From assembly GCF_003946885.1 (NCBI RefSeq), contig NZ_RWKQ01000031.1, forward strand, positions 1 to 52,569: a DNA stretch of 52,569 bases, read 5' to 3'. The notes below the pieces were generated by a model. The model was not told where the DNA came from. It did no database searches and was given only the letters and a program-made list of their open reading frames with translations. Origin of the DNA: Specibacter cremeus (GTDB lineage Bacteria > Actinomycetota > Actinomycetes > Actinomycetales > Micrococcaceae). Every line of letters starts with the position of its first letter. Position 1 is the stretch's first letter. The translations under genes and the position numbers were made by a program. Positions 1 through 7,487 of this stretch are shown here, in pieces.

Positions 1-224
1 CCCCGCCGGCGAGGGCTGCTGACCCCCGCGGGCCCCCGACACGCCACCGACCCCGATCCACTGATCGATACATCCGGGTCCGCCACCCGCCCACCCCGAT
101 CCATCGATCACTCGATCCACCGGGACCGGGCCTCGCTCCCCGGGCTCGACCAGCGGGCCTCGACACGCTCGACCAGCGGACCGGGTCTCGACAGGCTCGA
201 CCAGCGGGCCGGTGGCGTTGGTTT
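1..224. repeat. Repeat-rich intergenic region
   Basis: No credible gene is seen. The 13-mer GCTCGACCAGCGG occurs three times, at about 144-156, 167-179 and 195-207, and shorter CGATCCA units recur between 50 and 120. The block at 186-207 resembles the palindromic repeat at 21610-21645, so it looks like a member of the same dispersed GC-rich family. It lies downstream of the asparaginase stop codon, where it could affect transcript ends. Confidence 0.6.
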
Positions 225-1184
225 CTACAGTGGCAGACCGTGCAGCACGCCCACCGGGTGCCCGCCGCCGATGACGTCGAGATCGTTGAATTGACGCACG
301 ACGGCGGGATCGACTCCCAGCGCCAGCAGCGCGGGTGCCGCGGCCGGCAGGCGGGCTCGATCACCCCCGTCGGAGACCTTGACCGCCACGGCACTGCCGT
401 CCGCGAGCGCAACCAGCTGGACGCCCTCGAAGCCGTCCTTGGCGATCAGCCCGGGCACCGCCGCCATCAGGTCGGTCACATCCCGCCCCGTCCCCCCGAC
501 CATGCCGGGGTGCAGGCGCATGGCGGCGGCGACGTCGTACTCCGCCGTGCCCTCCGGCGCCGTGGCGAGCCGTCCGAACGCCCGGGCCATGCCGGTGAGG
601 GTGACGGCGAAGACCTCCGTGCCGCAGCCGTCCGTGCTGACCGTCTCCACCGGGCAGTCGGTGAGCTCGCTGACCACTTCGCGGATGAAGCGCGGCAGCG
701 GGTGCTCGCGACCCAGGTAGGACTCGGCCGGCCAGCCGTTGACGATGCACGTGGCCAGCATGGCGGCGTGCTTGCCCGAGCAGTTCTGCGCCAGCTGGGT
801 GGGGCCAAGCCCGTCGGCCAGCCACTGCCGGCGCTCCTCGGTGCCGTAGGGCAGGTCGGTGGAGTTCCGCAGTGCCGACGCGTCGAGGCCGGCGTCGACC
901 AGGATCGCGAGCGTGCCGGCGAGGTGCTCCGGGGCGCCGGAATGGCTGGACGCGGCCAGTGCCAGCTGCTCGGGCGGCAGGCGCAGGCCGGCGCGGACCA
1001 TGGCCACGGCCATGAGCGGCTTGAGCGCGGAACGCGGGTAGAACAACGCGTCGGGGTCGCCGCGGCGGATGAGCGTTGAGCCGTCCGCGTCGAGGGCGGC
1101 CAGGGAGCCGTAGTGCACGCTCTCGACCAGGTCGCCGCGGATCTGCACGGCCAGTGGCGCGTGCGCCGGGATGATGTCGGGCAT
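225..1184 (-). CDS. L-asparaginase (asparaginase II family)
   Basis: 319 aa, close to the usual length of the asparaginase II family (PF06089) found in actinobacteria and rhizobia; this family is unrelated to E. coli AnsA/AnsB. It hydrolyses L-asparagine to aspartate and ammonia. Conserved blocks seen are SSHSG near residue 80, QNCSGKHAAML near residue 133, and a glycine-rich segment HPGMVGGTGR near residue 226. No signal peptide is visible, so it is probably cytoplasmic. The ATG at 1184 is preceded by GAGAGGACC at a suitable distance. It is transcribed alone toward the repeat region at the window start. The family assignment is firm; the physiological substrate is inferred. Confidence 0.9.
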   Translation of the reverse strand: MPDIIPAHAPLAVQIRGDLVESVHYGSLAALDADGSTLIRRGDPDALFYPRSALKPLMAVAMVRAGLRLPPEQLALAASSHSGAPEHLAGTLAILVDAGLDASALRNSTDLPYGTEERRQWLADGLGPTQLAQNCSGKHAAMLATCIVNGWPAESYLGREHPLPRFIREVVSELTDCPVETVSTDGCGTEVFAVTLTGMARAFGRLATAPEGTAEYDVAAAMRLHPGMVGGTGRDVTDLMAAVPGLIAKDGFEGVQLVALADGSAVAVKVSDGGDRARLPAAAPALLALGVDPAVVRQFNDLDVIGGGHPVGVLHGLPL

Positions 1185-1291
1185 CGGTGGTCCTCTCCGT
1201 TAAGGCGTACGGCGTGGCTCGCACGGGCGCCCGTGCACGCATTGGACCTTCCCACGGCACCCCCGCAAGCGTCAACCCGGGCGGGCGGCCT

Positions 1292-1374
1292 CCGTTCTGC
1301 GCAACGTACCACCCCGTAAGTTGCGCCATTGGCCGAGGTGCGCAATGTAAGGGGGTCAAGACTGCGCAGAACGG
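1292..1374 (-). repeat. 83-bp palindromic 3'-UTR element, copy 1
   Basis: Outer arms CCGTTCTGCGCA and TGCGCAGAACGG are perfect inverted repeats. An inner pair TTGCGC/GCGCAA lies near the centre, with partly complementary C-rich and G-rich segments between. Read on the minus strand it aligns along its whole length with the element at 12796-12877. It begins exactly 10 nt after the stop codon of the minus-strand gene ending at 1385, so it would lie in that gene's 3' UTR. Confidence 0.75.
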
Positions 1375-1384
1375 TAGGCCGGCG

Positions 1385-3352
1385 TCAGTGCATGGAGAAC
1401 TGGTAGTGCCCGGGCACGTCCTCGTCCGGGCAGACCTCCCGCCACAGTGCCGTGATGGAGTTCTCGCCTTCGCGCAGGTCCGGCACCTCGACGCCGTCGC
1501 GCAGCATCCGGGCCGCAACCTCCGGGGCCCCGGCCCGGGCGTGGGCCAGCGCCACGAGGAACCGCACCCGGCCCAGGCCGGCCAGGGATTCGGGGGCCGC
1601 GTCCGCGAGCGCGAGGGCCCCGGCCGGGTCGCCGTGCCCGATCGCCAGGTCCAGCGCCTCGACCAGCAGCCACCGGTTCGTCGGCGCGTCCTGGCACGCA
1701 CGGCGCAGCTCGGCCAGCCCGGGCACCGTCTCGCCGGTGGCCAGCAGCACCAGGCCCAGGCCGCGGTGGGCCAGCGCGCCCGTGACGGGGCCCGGACCGG
1801 CCGCGAGCGCCCGGCGGTACAGTCCCGCGGCCTGGCCGAGGTCGGCGTCCGCGTGCGACTGCACGGCCCGGTGGTACAGCGCATCCGCCCCGGCCACGTC
1901 GGCCAACAAGGCTGACCAGTCGGCGCCGCGCACGTACGAACCCGCGGAGAACGCGCGGTCCCCGGAGCCGAAGCCCCCCGCCAGCAGGTCGACCCAGGGC
2001 GCCTGCTCCGGGCCCAGCGTCGACGCGGCGAACGGCGTCCCGGATTGGTCGATCCACGGCAGCCCCGCCCGGGCCCGGCGGCGGGCCTCCAGCGCACCCC
2101 AGCCGGACCCGGCCAGCACCGGCTGCGACGGGGCCAGATCCGCCCAGCGCGCGGCGGCATCCAGCGCCGCGGACACGGCCGCCTCGCTGACGAGCTCCTC
2201 GATCCGCGCCGCACCGTGCGCCACGGCCGCCTCCCACGAACCGTGCGCGGGGGCCGGATCCAGGGAGGCATTCCCGTATGCCTCCACCCACTGCCACGAC
2301 TCCCCCGCCGGCAACGGCACGTGTTCGAACTGCGTCTGCGCCAGCCCGGACTGGATCTCGGCATAAAGAGAGCCGGGCCCCCCGCGCAGCCATTCCTGCC
2401 AGCGGCGTCCACCGACGCTCTCGCCCCACACGAAGAGCTTCCGGCCCCGCAGCCGCGGCGAGGACACCAACGCAAGCCCATCGCCGTCGTCGTCCGCGGC
2501 CACCTCCCAGCGGCGCTGGTCCGGGGCCAGGTCGAAGAAGAAGTCCGCGGCCCGGGTGTTGCGCGCCGGCCAGGTGGCGTCGACACCCGCGACGGACGTG
2601 GGGCGCACGCGGGCCAGCGAGCCGTCGTAGTCGGTGGCGTACGCCTCCTGTGCCGGGGCGATCACCCGGGTTCCCGGCGTCTGCGGGACGGCCGCGTTCG
2701 TCCACCAGTACATGGGCACGGTGTGGCGGTTCGGGTTGCGGACGCGCACGGCGGTGAACAGCACGGGCGAATCGTCCGGCAGCCAGGCGTCGAGCTGGAA
2801 CACGACCTCGCGCAACCGGTCGAATTCCCACATCCGCAGCACGTCCTGGCCGTCGGGCGTGCGCACGATGCCCGCGTGCAGCGGCGAGCAGGTGGTGGGC
2901 GAGTGCCCGCGGGTGCCGATGTTGAATTCGATGCCGCCGGCGAACCAGGCGTTGCGCAGCGCCAGGTTCGCGAACTGGATGCGGTCGCCCGTGTGCAGCA
3001 ACTCCTTGCCGGTTTTCTTGTCGGTCAGCCGCCACAGCCGCCCGCCCAGCTGCGGCAGGAACGTCGCGCGCAGGTACGTGTTGTCAAGTACGACGGCGGT
3101 CAGTTCCGTCGCGCCGACCGCTCGCGTGTAGCCGTCCTGCAGGGCGTAGGGGTAGATATTCGGGGCCTTGCCCCACCGGGCGCCGGCCGCGATCTCCGCC
3201 GGGATGCCGTCGCCCACCTCGTAGGGCGGCTCCAGCAGCGGCCGGACCGAGGGCAGCGGCGAGTCGGGGCCCAGCTCGGCGACGTCGAGGGTGATGGTGG
3301 TGACGGTCATCGTGGCGGCGGGGAGCGTTCCGGAATCGGCGGCATTGGTCAT
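1385..3352 (-). CDS. DUF5107 domain protein with C-terminal TPR-like region
   Basis: About 655 aa. The N-terminal ~320 residues match the DUF5107 type, with an aldose-1-epimerase-like beta-sandwich pattern: NTYLRATFLPQLGGRLWRL, then GGIEFNIGTRGHSP. The C-terminal half is alanine-rich and helical with repeated A-L-Y-x-R-A type segments, as in TPR proteins. Such proteins are thought to act on carbohydrates, but the reaction is unknown. No transmembrane segment or signal peptide is seen. The start is uncertain: ATG codons at 3352 and 3310 are both in frame and neither has a convincing ribosome site. It is divergent from the PLP protein at 3458. The palindromic element at 1292-1374 lies just after its stop codon. 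Confidence 0.75.
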   Translation of the reverse strand: MTNAADSGTLPAATMTVTTITLDVAELGPDSPLPSVRPLLEPPYEVGDGIPAEIAAGARWGKAPNIYPYALQDGYTRAVGATELTAVVLDNTYLRATFLPQLGGRLWRLTDKKTGKELLHTGDRIQFANLALRNAWFAGGIEFNIGTRGHSPTTCSPLHAGIVRTPDGQDVLRMWEFDRLREVVFQLDAWLPDDSPVLFTAVRVRNPNRHTVPMYWWTNAAVPQTPGTRVIAPAQEAYATDYDGSLARVRPTSVAGVDATWPARNTRAADFFFDLAPDQRRWEVAADDDGDGLALVSSPRLRGRKLFVWGESVGGRRWQEWLRGGPGSLYAEIQSGLAQTQFEHVPLPAGESWQWVEAYGNASLDPAPAHGSWEAAVAHGAARIEELVSEAAVSAALDAAARWADLAPSQPVLAGSGWGALEARRRARAGLPWIDQSGTPFAASTLGPEQAPWVDLLAGGFGSGDRAFSAGSYVRGADWSALLADVAGADALYHRAVQSHADADLGQAAGLYRRALAAGPGPVTGALAHRGLGLVLLATGETVPGLAELRRACQDAPTNRWLLVEALDLAIGHGDPAGALALADAAPESLAGLGRVRFLVALAHARAGAPEVAARMLRDGVEVPDLREGENSITALWREVCPDEDVPGHYQFSMH

Positions 3353-3457
3353 GAGGCAATCCAACCACTGCGAGCACCGGCCCGCCGTTAGACTTGCTGG
3401 CATCCGGGCCAACCCCGGCAGCCTGGAAGCCCGCCCAAACGATGCCGAAATGGAGCA

Positions 3458-4603
3458 ATGGTGAACAAATCGGCTTACCCGCAGCTACGACTCAACCTCG
3501 AAGCCCTCGAGCACAACATTGAGACCATGGCCGCGTGGTGCCGGGACCGGAACGTGCTGCTGGCCCCGCATGTGAAGACCACCATGTCGGCATCCGTCAT
3601 CGAGCGCCAAATGACCGCAGGGGCCGTGGGCGTGACCGTGGCGACGGTTGACCAGGTGGAAACCGTGCTCGGGTGGGGGCACCGCGACATCCTGGTTGCC
3701 AACCAGGTGGTGGACCGGCTGGGCCTGACCCGCATCAAGGCGTGGCTCGACGCGGATCCCAATGCCATCATCCGCATCTTCGCCGACTCCGCTGCAGGCG
3801 TTGCGCTCGCCGCCGATATATTCAGCGGCGACGGCCGGCCGCTGCAGGTATTGCTGGACGTCGGGACCCCGGGCGGGCGGACCGGCGTGCGGGATGCCGT
3901 TGCCGCCGGGGCGCTCGCGGAACTGGTTGTGGCGGCGCCGGGGCTTCGGTTGGTGGGTGTGGCCGGCTATGAGGGCGTGGTGCCGAACTCGCGCGACGTC
4001 GCCAATCTCGCGGCGGTGGACGGCCACTGCAAGCTGGTGCACGACATTTTCGTGGAGGTGGCGGACCTCATCGAAACGGACGGCAAGATCTTTTCCATGG
4101 GCGGCTCGGCATTCCCCGACCGCGTGGTCGAGTTCCTTCCGACGGACGCCGAGGTACCCGGAACCATTCGCTTGCTGCGCTCCGGCTGCTATGCAACCCA
4201 TGACCACGGCACCTACGCAGGCGTCACCCCCATCCCCGGGCTCATCCCGGCGTTGACGGTCCGGGCCGTGGTGGTGTCGGCTCCCGAAGACGGCCTGGTT
4301 GTCGTGGGCGCCGGAAAGCGCGACCTGCCGTACGACGCCGGACTGCCCACGTTGCTCTCCGCCTGCACCGCGGACGGCGCCGCGAAGGCCGGCGCCCGGG
4401 CGACCGTGCACACGCTCTTCGACCACCACGCGGTTCTACTCGAAGCGCAAGGACTTGGCGTGACAGACATCGTGGAGCTGGGGATTTCGCATCCCTGCTC
4501 CGCGTTCGACCGCTGGCCCGAATACCTTGTCACGGACACCCGTGACCACGTGGCGGACGTCTGGCATACGGACTTCCACCGCGGCTCCATCGCCGACGCG
4601 TGA
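3458..4603 (+). CDS. D-threonine aldolase / D-serine deaminase-like PLP protein
   Basis: About 381 aa with an alanine-racemase-like N-terminal barrel. The motif PHVKTTMS near residue 37 holds the likely PLP lysine; the family consensus is PHxKT. Near the C terminus HPCSAFDRW supplies the His and Cys that bind a divalent metal in fold-III D-threonine aldolases and eukaryotic-type D-serine dehydratases. The fold assignment is good, but the substrate (D-threonine, D-serine or another beta-hydroxy D-amino acid) cannot be read from the sequence. GGAG at 3452-3455 is only 2 nt from the ATG at 3458 but 5 nt from the in-frame GTG at 3461, so GTG may be the true start. It stands alone, divergent from the DUF5107 gene. 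Confidence 0.75.
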   Translation: MVNKSAYPQLRLNLEALEHNIETMAAWCRDRNVLLAPHVKTTMSASVIERQMTAGAVGVTVATVDQVETVLGWGHRDILVANQVVDRLGLTRIKAWLDADPNAIIRIFADSAAGVALAADIFSGDGRPLQVLLDVGTPGGRTGVRDAVAAGALAELVVAAPGLRLVGVAGYEGVVPNSRDVANLAAVDGHCKLVHDIFVEVADLIETDGKIFSMGGSAFPDRVVEFLPTDAEVPGTIRLLRSGCYATHDHGTYAGVTPIPGLIPALTVRAVVVSAPEDGLVVVGAGKRDLPYDAGLPTLLSACTADGAAKAGARATVHTLFDHHAVLLEAQGLGVTDIVELGISHPCSAFDRWPEYLVTDTRDHVADVWHTDFHRGSIADA

Positions 4604-4683
4604 ACCGCGACACGCCGGCGCCGGCCGTGACCAGCACGAACGTGACGGCCCAGCCAAGCAGGAACGCCGCGGGCGACGGCGGC

Positions 4684-4893
4684 AGCGCGGAGGCGGTCCG
4701 ACAAACCAGACTCGTTGGCCATGGCCTTGGAGGCCCGCGCCCGCTGCTCGCCGACGAATTCGCGGTACAACTCCAGCACCGGCTCATCCTTGGACGAGAA
4801 GTAATAGTAGGCGCTGCCCAGCGAGACGCCCGCCTCGAGGGCGATCCCGCGCATTGTGGCGAACCACAAGTTTTGAACGTGTTCAAACGCTGG
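4684..4893 (-). pseudogene. TetR-family regulator remnant (helix-turn-helix only)
   Basis: The minus strand encodes a clear TetR DNA-binding segment, TMRGIALEAGVSLGSAYYYF, followed by KDEPVLELYREF. An in-frame TGA at 4894-4896 stands directly before it. Similarity stops around DRLRA at about 4684, after which the frame gives no ligand-binding domain. About 20-25 N-terminal residues and the whole C-terminal domain are therefore missing. It is a remnant rather than a working repressor. A perfect palindrome at 4872-4887 overlaps its 5' part. Confidence 0.7.
4872..4887. promoter_or_regulatory. 16-bp palindrome, candidate TetR operator
   Basis: TTTGAAC-GT-GTTCAAA is a perfect 7+2+7 inverted repeat. 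It lies at the 5' end of the TetR remnant and 38 bp upstream of the small membrane protein gene at 4926. Its form is typical of TetR-family operators. That it is one is inferred from symmetry and position. Confidence 0.55.
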
Positions 4894-4925
4894 TCAGGGA
4901 CGGGCCGGAGTGGTTTGCTGGAATC

Positions 4926-5141
4926 ATGAACGTCCAGTTTTTGCCGCTGTCGTGCGCGGTTCACGTGCCGGTGTGCAACGACACCGTCGTGATCGGCAGT
5001 GGCGGGCCGGAGGGCGTGCTCGTGTTCCTGGTGATCGTGGTCCTGGCCGCCATCGTCGTCGGGCTGGCCATCATGCAGCGGCACAGGCACCAGCACCGGG
5101 CCATTCCCGTGCGCCACCACCGGCACCTCCATCGGCGCTGA
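4926..5141 (+). CDS. Small single-span membrane protein
   Basis: 71 aa. After a short N-terminal region with two cysteines (about residues 10 and 17), a hydrophobic segment VLVFLVIVVLAAIVVGLAIM spans residues ~31-50. It is followed by a strongly basic His/Arg-rich tail, which suggests one transmembrane helix with a cytoplasmic C terminus. The ATG at 4926 has only a weak upstream site (CTGGAA). The TetR-type palindrome at 4872-4887 lies just upstream, so control by a related repressor is plausible. I do not recognise the family. The hydrophobic run and basic tail argue that it is real, but with moderate certainty. Confidence 0.5.
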   Translation: MNVQFLPLSCAVHVPVCNDTVVIGSGGPEGVLVFLVIVVLAAIVVGLAIMQRHRHQHRAIPVRHHRHLHRR

Positions 5142-5374
5142 GTGCCACGGCCACTGACATCACGCAAAGACACGCTTCGCCGCATGCCGCTGATGCACCC
5201 GGCGGCCGACTTCATCGCGGCGTCGGTGCCGCGCGGATCGCGTCGTTCCTCACCTCCTAGCCCCACCATCCGGCCGCCCGCCCAACCGCCAAGGATGCCG
5301 GACAGCTGTAACGCACCATCCGATACTGTCTGTCTAAGTGCAACACTGGTTATCCCGCGCAGGATGGTTGGGCC

Positions 5375-5743
5375 ATGGGCAGGACATTCAATGTGGAGCT
5401 GGTCTCACGCGATCCGGACGGCCGGGTCTCGCAGCTGTGGACTGAGGATCTGCGGCAGCGAGCCGTTCGCAAGGAATACCTGCGACTGCTTGACAGGCTG
5501 ACGAATGACTTCTACTACAGTGCATCCCGGATGGGTTGGCCGCGGGGACCGGACGGCTCGTGGATCAGCTTCCCGCTCGGCGAACGGGTGGCCGTATGCC
5601 AATGGGACAAGGGGAATCCGGACCTGTGGGACAGCGGCCAAGGTCTTGGCACTTTGACCGTGATGCGCATCCTCACCGGGGCGCAGCACGCGGAATTCGT
5701 CCGGCAGGGCAGCCAGCCGTGGACGTTGGCCGGTCCCGCATGA
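5375..5743 (+). CDS. Hypothetical protein
   Basis: 122 aa with no signal peptide or membrane segment and no family that I recognise. It is rich in Arg, Trp and Asp (DLRQRAVRKEYLRLL, RMGWPRGPDGSW). The C-terminal half looks like small mixed alpha/beta segments. Its last codon overlaps the next gene by four bases (ATGA at 5740-5743), so the two are probably co-translated. About 230 bp without a gene precede it, containing only weak promoter-like AT stretches such as GATACT at 5321. The ATG at 5375 follows GGTTGGGCC without a strong Shine-Dalgarno sequence. Confidence 0.55.
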   Translation: MGRTFNVELVSRDPDGRVSQLWTEDLRQRAVRKEYLRLLDRLTNDFYYSASRMGWPRGPDGSWISFPLGERVAVCQWDKGNPDLWDSGQGLGTLTVMRILTGAQHAEFVRQGSQPWTLAGPA

Positions 5744-6174
5744 AGACCTTCATCGCGCACTACGCGATCCCCCTGGCGGCCGGGGCGGTTTCCTTCGTCT
5801 TGATCCCCGACGTGAACACGACCCATCCGACCATAAACGAGGTCACGCCCTTCTTTGCCACGATGACGGTGCTGTTCGCGACATTGCTGGTGCCGCTCTC
5901 CCTGCTCTCGGCGTTCCCCACACGCATCGGACACCGGATTCGGAAGGCACTGAGGACCGAGACATTTGCCTGGCTTGGGGTGGGGGTGACCGCAAGCATT
6001 CTCGGCATGCTGCCAACCTGGCCGCCCGGTGATTACCGGTATGGCTTTGCCGTGGTCATGGCCGCCGCGACCGCCGTCTTGGTGGCCGTAGTGCGCATGG
6101 GCATCGCCAATCTGGCGGCGCAGGAAACCGCGGACGACGCCACCATGGCACGGCACCTGGATCCCAACCGGTAG
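5740..6174 (+). CDS. Hypothetical integral membrane protein
   Basis: 144 aa with about four hydrophobic helices: residues ~7-22, ~37-55, ~78-92 and ~100-117. The tail is charged (RMGIANLAAQETADDATMARH). The ATG overlaps the stop of the upstream gene in an ATGA arrangement, indicating translational coupling. I do not recognise the family, and its function is unknown. The convergent neighbour ends at 6218, leaving a 43-bp gap without a clear terminator hairpin. Confidence 0.6.
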   Translation: MKTFIAHYAIPLAAGAVSFVLIPDVNTTHPTINEVTPFFATMTVLFATLLVPLSLLSAFPTRIGHRIRKALRTETFAWLGVGVTASILGMLPTWPPGDYRYGFAVVMAAATAVLVAVVRMGIANLAAQETADDATMARHLDPNR

Positions 6175-6217
6175 CCCGATCCGGTTGCCGGTCGAGGCCA
6201 GGAGGCGGCCCGGCCGG

Positions 6218-6997
6218 CTAATCCGGGAGCAGGACGGAGGCGATGCCCACCTGCAGCCCGGACTCGATGAGCTTGAAGGAAACTTCCGGATCGTCGAATT
6301 GCCCGCTGTCGCGAATAATTCTCCGGTACAGCTTTGCGACACTTTTTTCCACCACGTCGAGTGCGTTCGTGGTTTGCCGACGGCCCACAAGACCGCCCTC
6401 ATCACCGGCGATGCTCTCGAATAACGCGACCGTCCCCCCGCTGATGGCGGCCAGCCGTTCCTGTGTGACCCTGAGGATTTCGTCGCGGAATCTCAACAGG
6501 AACAGGCGCTCGTTCAGCGCCTGGAGGTGATCGAGCCTCTGCCCGTAGAGTTCGTCGTCGGGGTCCTCCGCCAGGCCCGCGGCCTGCAGTGCCTGCTGCG
6601 TGACGCTCTTTGTGTAACGGCCTGCCCGGCTCTCAACCTCGTCAACGAGGCTGGAACCCATCAGTTGTGTGAGCTCCATCCAGGTCCCCGCGATTTCCGA
6701 AACCTGGTCCGGCTCCTGCTCGGGTTCTCGGTCCGCTTCGCCACCGAACTCCAGAAGCGCCTCGGTCAGCGACGTGGTCCGGCCCTCCGCAACCGCATTC
6801 TCCGCGCGCCTCCGGTTCTCAACCAGTTCCGGGGCGGAGGCCAGCAGGTAGGCCTCGGCCTCGTCCGGGTCGATGGCGACCAATGCGGCGACGGGCAGCC
6901 CACGCCGGGTGATGACCAAGGGAGCACCATTTTGCTCCATTGCATCGAAGATGTCCTTGGCGTTCCGCTGCAAGTCACGAACACTGATCGTCGGCAT
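6218..6997 (-). CDS. Phd/YefM antitoxin-like domain protein with long C-terminal extension
   Basis: 259 aa. Residues 1-60 are a typical Phd/YefM DNA-binding fold: MPTISVRDLQRNAKDIFDAM, then VITRRGLPVAALV. The remaining ~200 residues are acidic, mostly helical and unlike a normal short toxin-neutralising tail; I do not recognise them. Antitoxins of this class are usually 80-95 aa and sit beside a toxin, but no toxin gene is adjacent. The ATG at 6997 has AAGGAA upstream and a perfect TATAAT at 7029-7034 on the minus strand, with a palindrome between them. It may be a stand-alone regulator that kept the Phd DNA-binding domain. An upstream in-frame extension to 7153 would overlap the TfoX gene and lie upstream of the promoter, so I reject it. 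Confidence 0.7.
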   Translation of the reverse strand: MPTISVRDLQRNAKDIFDAMEQNGAPLVITRRGLPVAALVAIDPDEAEAYLLASAPELVENRRRAENAVAEGRTTSLTEALLEFGGEADREPEQEPDQVSEIAGTWMELTQLMGSSLVDEVESRAGRYTKSVTQQALQAAGLAEDPDDELYGQRLDHLQALNERLFLLRFRDEILRVTQERLAAISGGTVALFESIAGDEGGLVGRRQTTNALDVVEKSVAKLYRRIIRDSGQFDDPEVSFKLIESGLQVGIASVLLPD

Positions 6998-7007
6998 GAT
7001 GGGATTC

Positions 7008-7034
7008 CTTGTCTGACAAGTACGTGACATTATA
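7008..7034 (-). promoter_or_regulatory. Promoter and candidate autoregulatory operator of the Phd-like gene
   Basis: On the minus strand a perfect -10 hexamer TATAAT occupies 7034-7029. It is followed by the palindrome CTTGTC-A-GACAAG (7020-7008), which lies across the expected transcription start and ends just before the ribosome site AAGGAA. Phd proteins repress their own promoters by binding such palindromes, so this is a plausible self-binding site. No good -35 box is seen; that position falls in the G/C hairpin at 7041-7054. Confidence 0.6.
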
Positions 7035-7062
7035 GCGCCACGGGGGTGCCCCCGCAGCCCAT

Positions 7063-7392
7063 TCACAGGATCCGGGATCCGCGCACGAACTCCAGCGCCT
7101 CCGCCACCAACTCGCGCCACGAGGCGCCCGAGTCGCCGGACAACGACAGCCATTCCCGCATGGGCGTGCCCTTGTTGGCGTCGAAGCGCTCGCCGTCACC
7201 GCTGCCGATCATGGCGTCGACCCGTGCGGCTGGCAACTTCACGACCAGCCGGTCCCGGACGAGCATGGCGAAGATCCGGCCGTTGATGCGCAGCGCCGAC
7301 TTGCCGAAACCCGTACCGGCGCCCGGCGGGGTCACGCCCGGGACGGCGATGAATTCATCGACGAGGTCCTCGAAGCGTTCTGCGGCCTGCAT
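7063..7392 (-). CDS. TfoX N-terminal domain-like protein
   Basis: 109 aa with the small TfoX_N fold found in many actinobacterial proteins: GKSALRINGRIFAMLVRDRLVVKLP, seen here in two overlapping blocks, then MREWLSLSG. Despite the name, family members outside Pasteurellaceae and enterics are not shown to control competence. The ATG at 7392 is preceded by GGGAGAATTC, a suitable ribosome site; the longer reading frame to 7464 has none. It is followed 29 bp later by the promoter of the Phd-like gene. The CGGGGG/CCCCCG hairpin at 7041-7054 is a possible terminator. Confidence 0.75.
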   Translation of the reverse strand: MQAAERFEDLVDEFIAVPGVTPPGAGTGFGKSALRINGRIFAMLVRDRLVVKLPAARVDAMIGSGDGERFDANKGTPMREWLSLSGDSGASWRELVAEALEFVRGSRIL

Positions 7393-7430
7393 GCCAGAAT
7401 TCTCCCGCCAAACGCATCGGGTGATCAAGA

Positions 7431-7461
7431 CCTGCGGGTGCAGGACGCCCGCACCCGCAGG
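7431..7461 (-). terminator. Hairpin after the TPP-enzyme gene
   Basis: Perfect 11-bp inverted repeat CCTGCGGGTGC / GCACCCGCAGG with a 9-nt loop, placed 26 bp downstream of the TPP-enzyme stop codon (minus strand). It is a strong stem, but no run of T residues follows, so intrinsic termination is likely rather than certain. Confidence 0.6.
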
Positions 7462-7487
7462 CATTCTCCCACGAAACGACTCCCGGG

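Noticed and set aside
1-224. CRISPR-like repeats at the window start
   Set aside because: The 13-mers recur at unequal spacing (23 and 28 bp), without uniform spacers or a nearby cas gene.
4604-4683. Hydrophobic minus-strand stretch reading FLLGWAVTFVLVTAGAG
   Set aside because: It looks like a membrane helix, but it is in a different frame from the TetR remnant, has no start or ribosome site, and is too short to support.
5515-6405. A minus-strand frame of 296 codons opposite the small membrane protein
   Set aside because: It overlaps the real genes at 5375-6174 and the end of the Phd-like gene, and its start region lacks any signal or family match.
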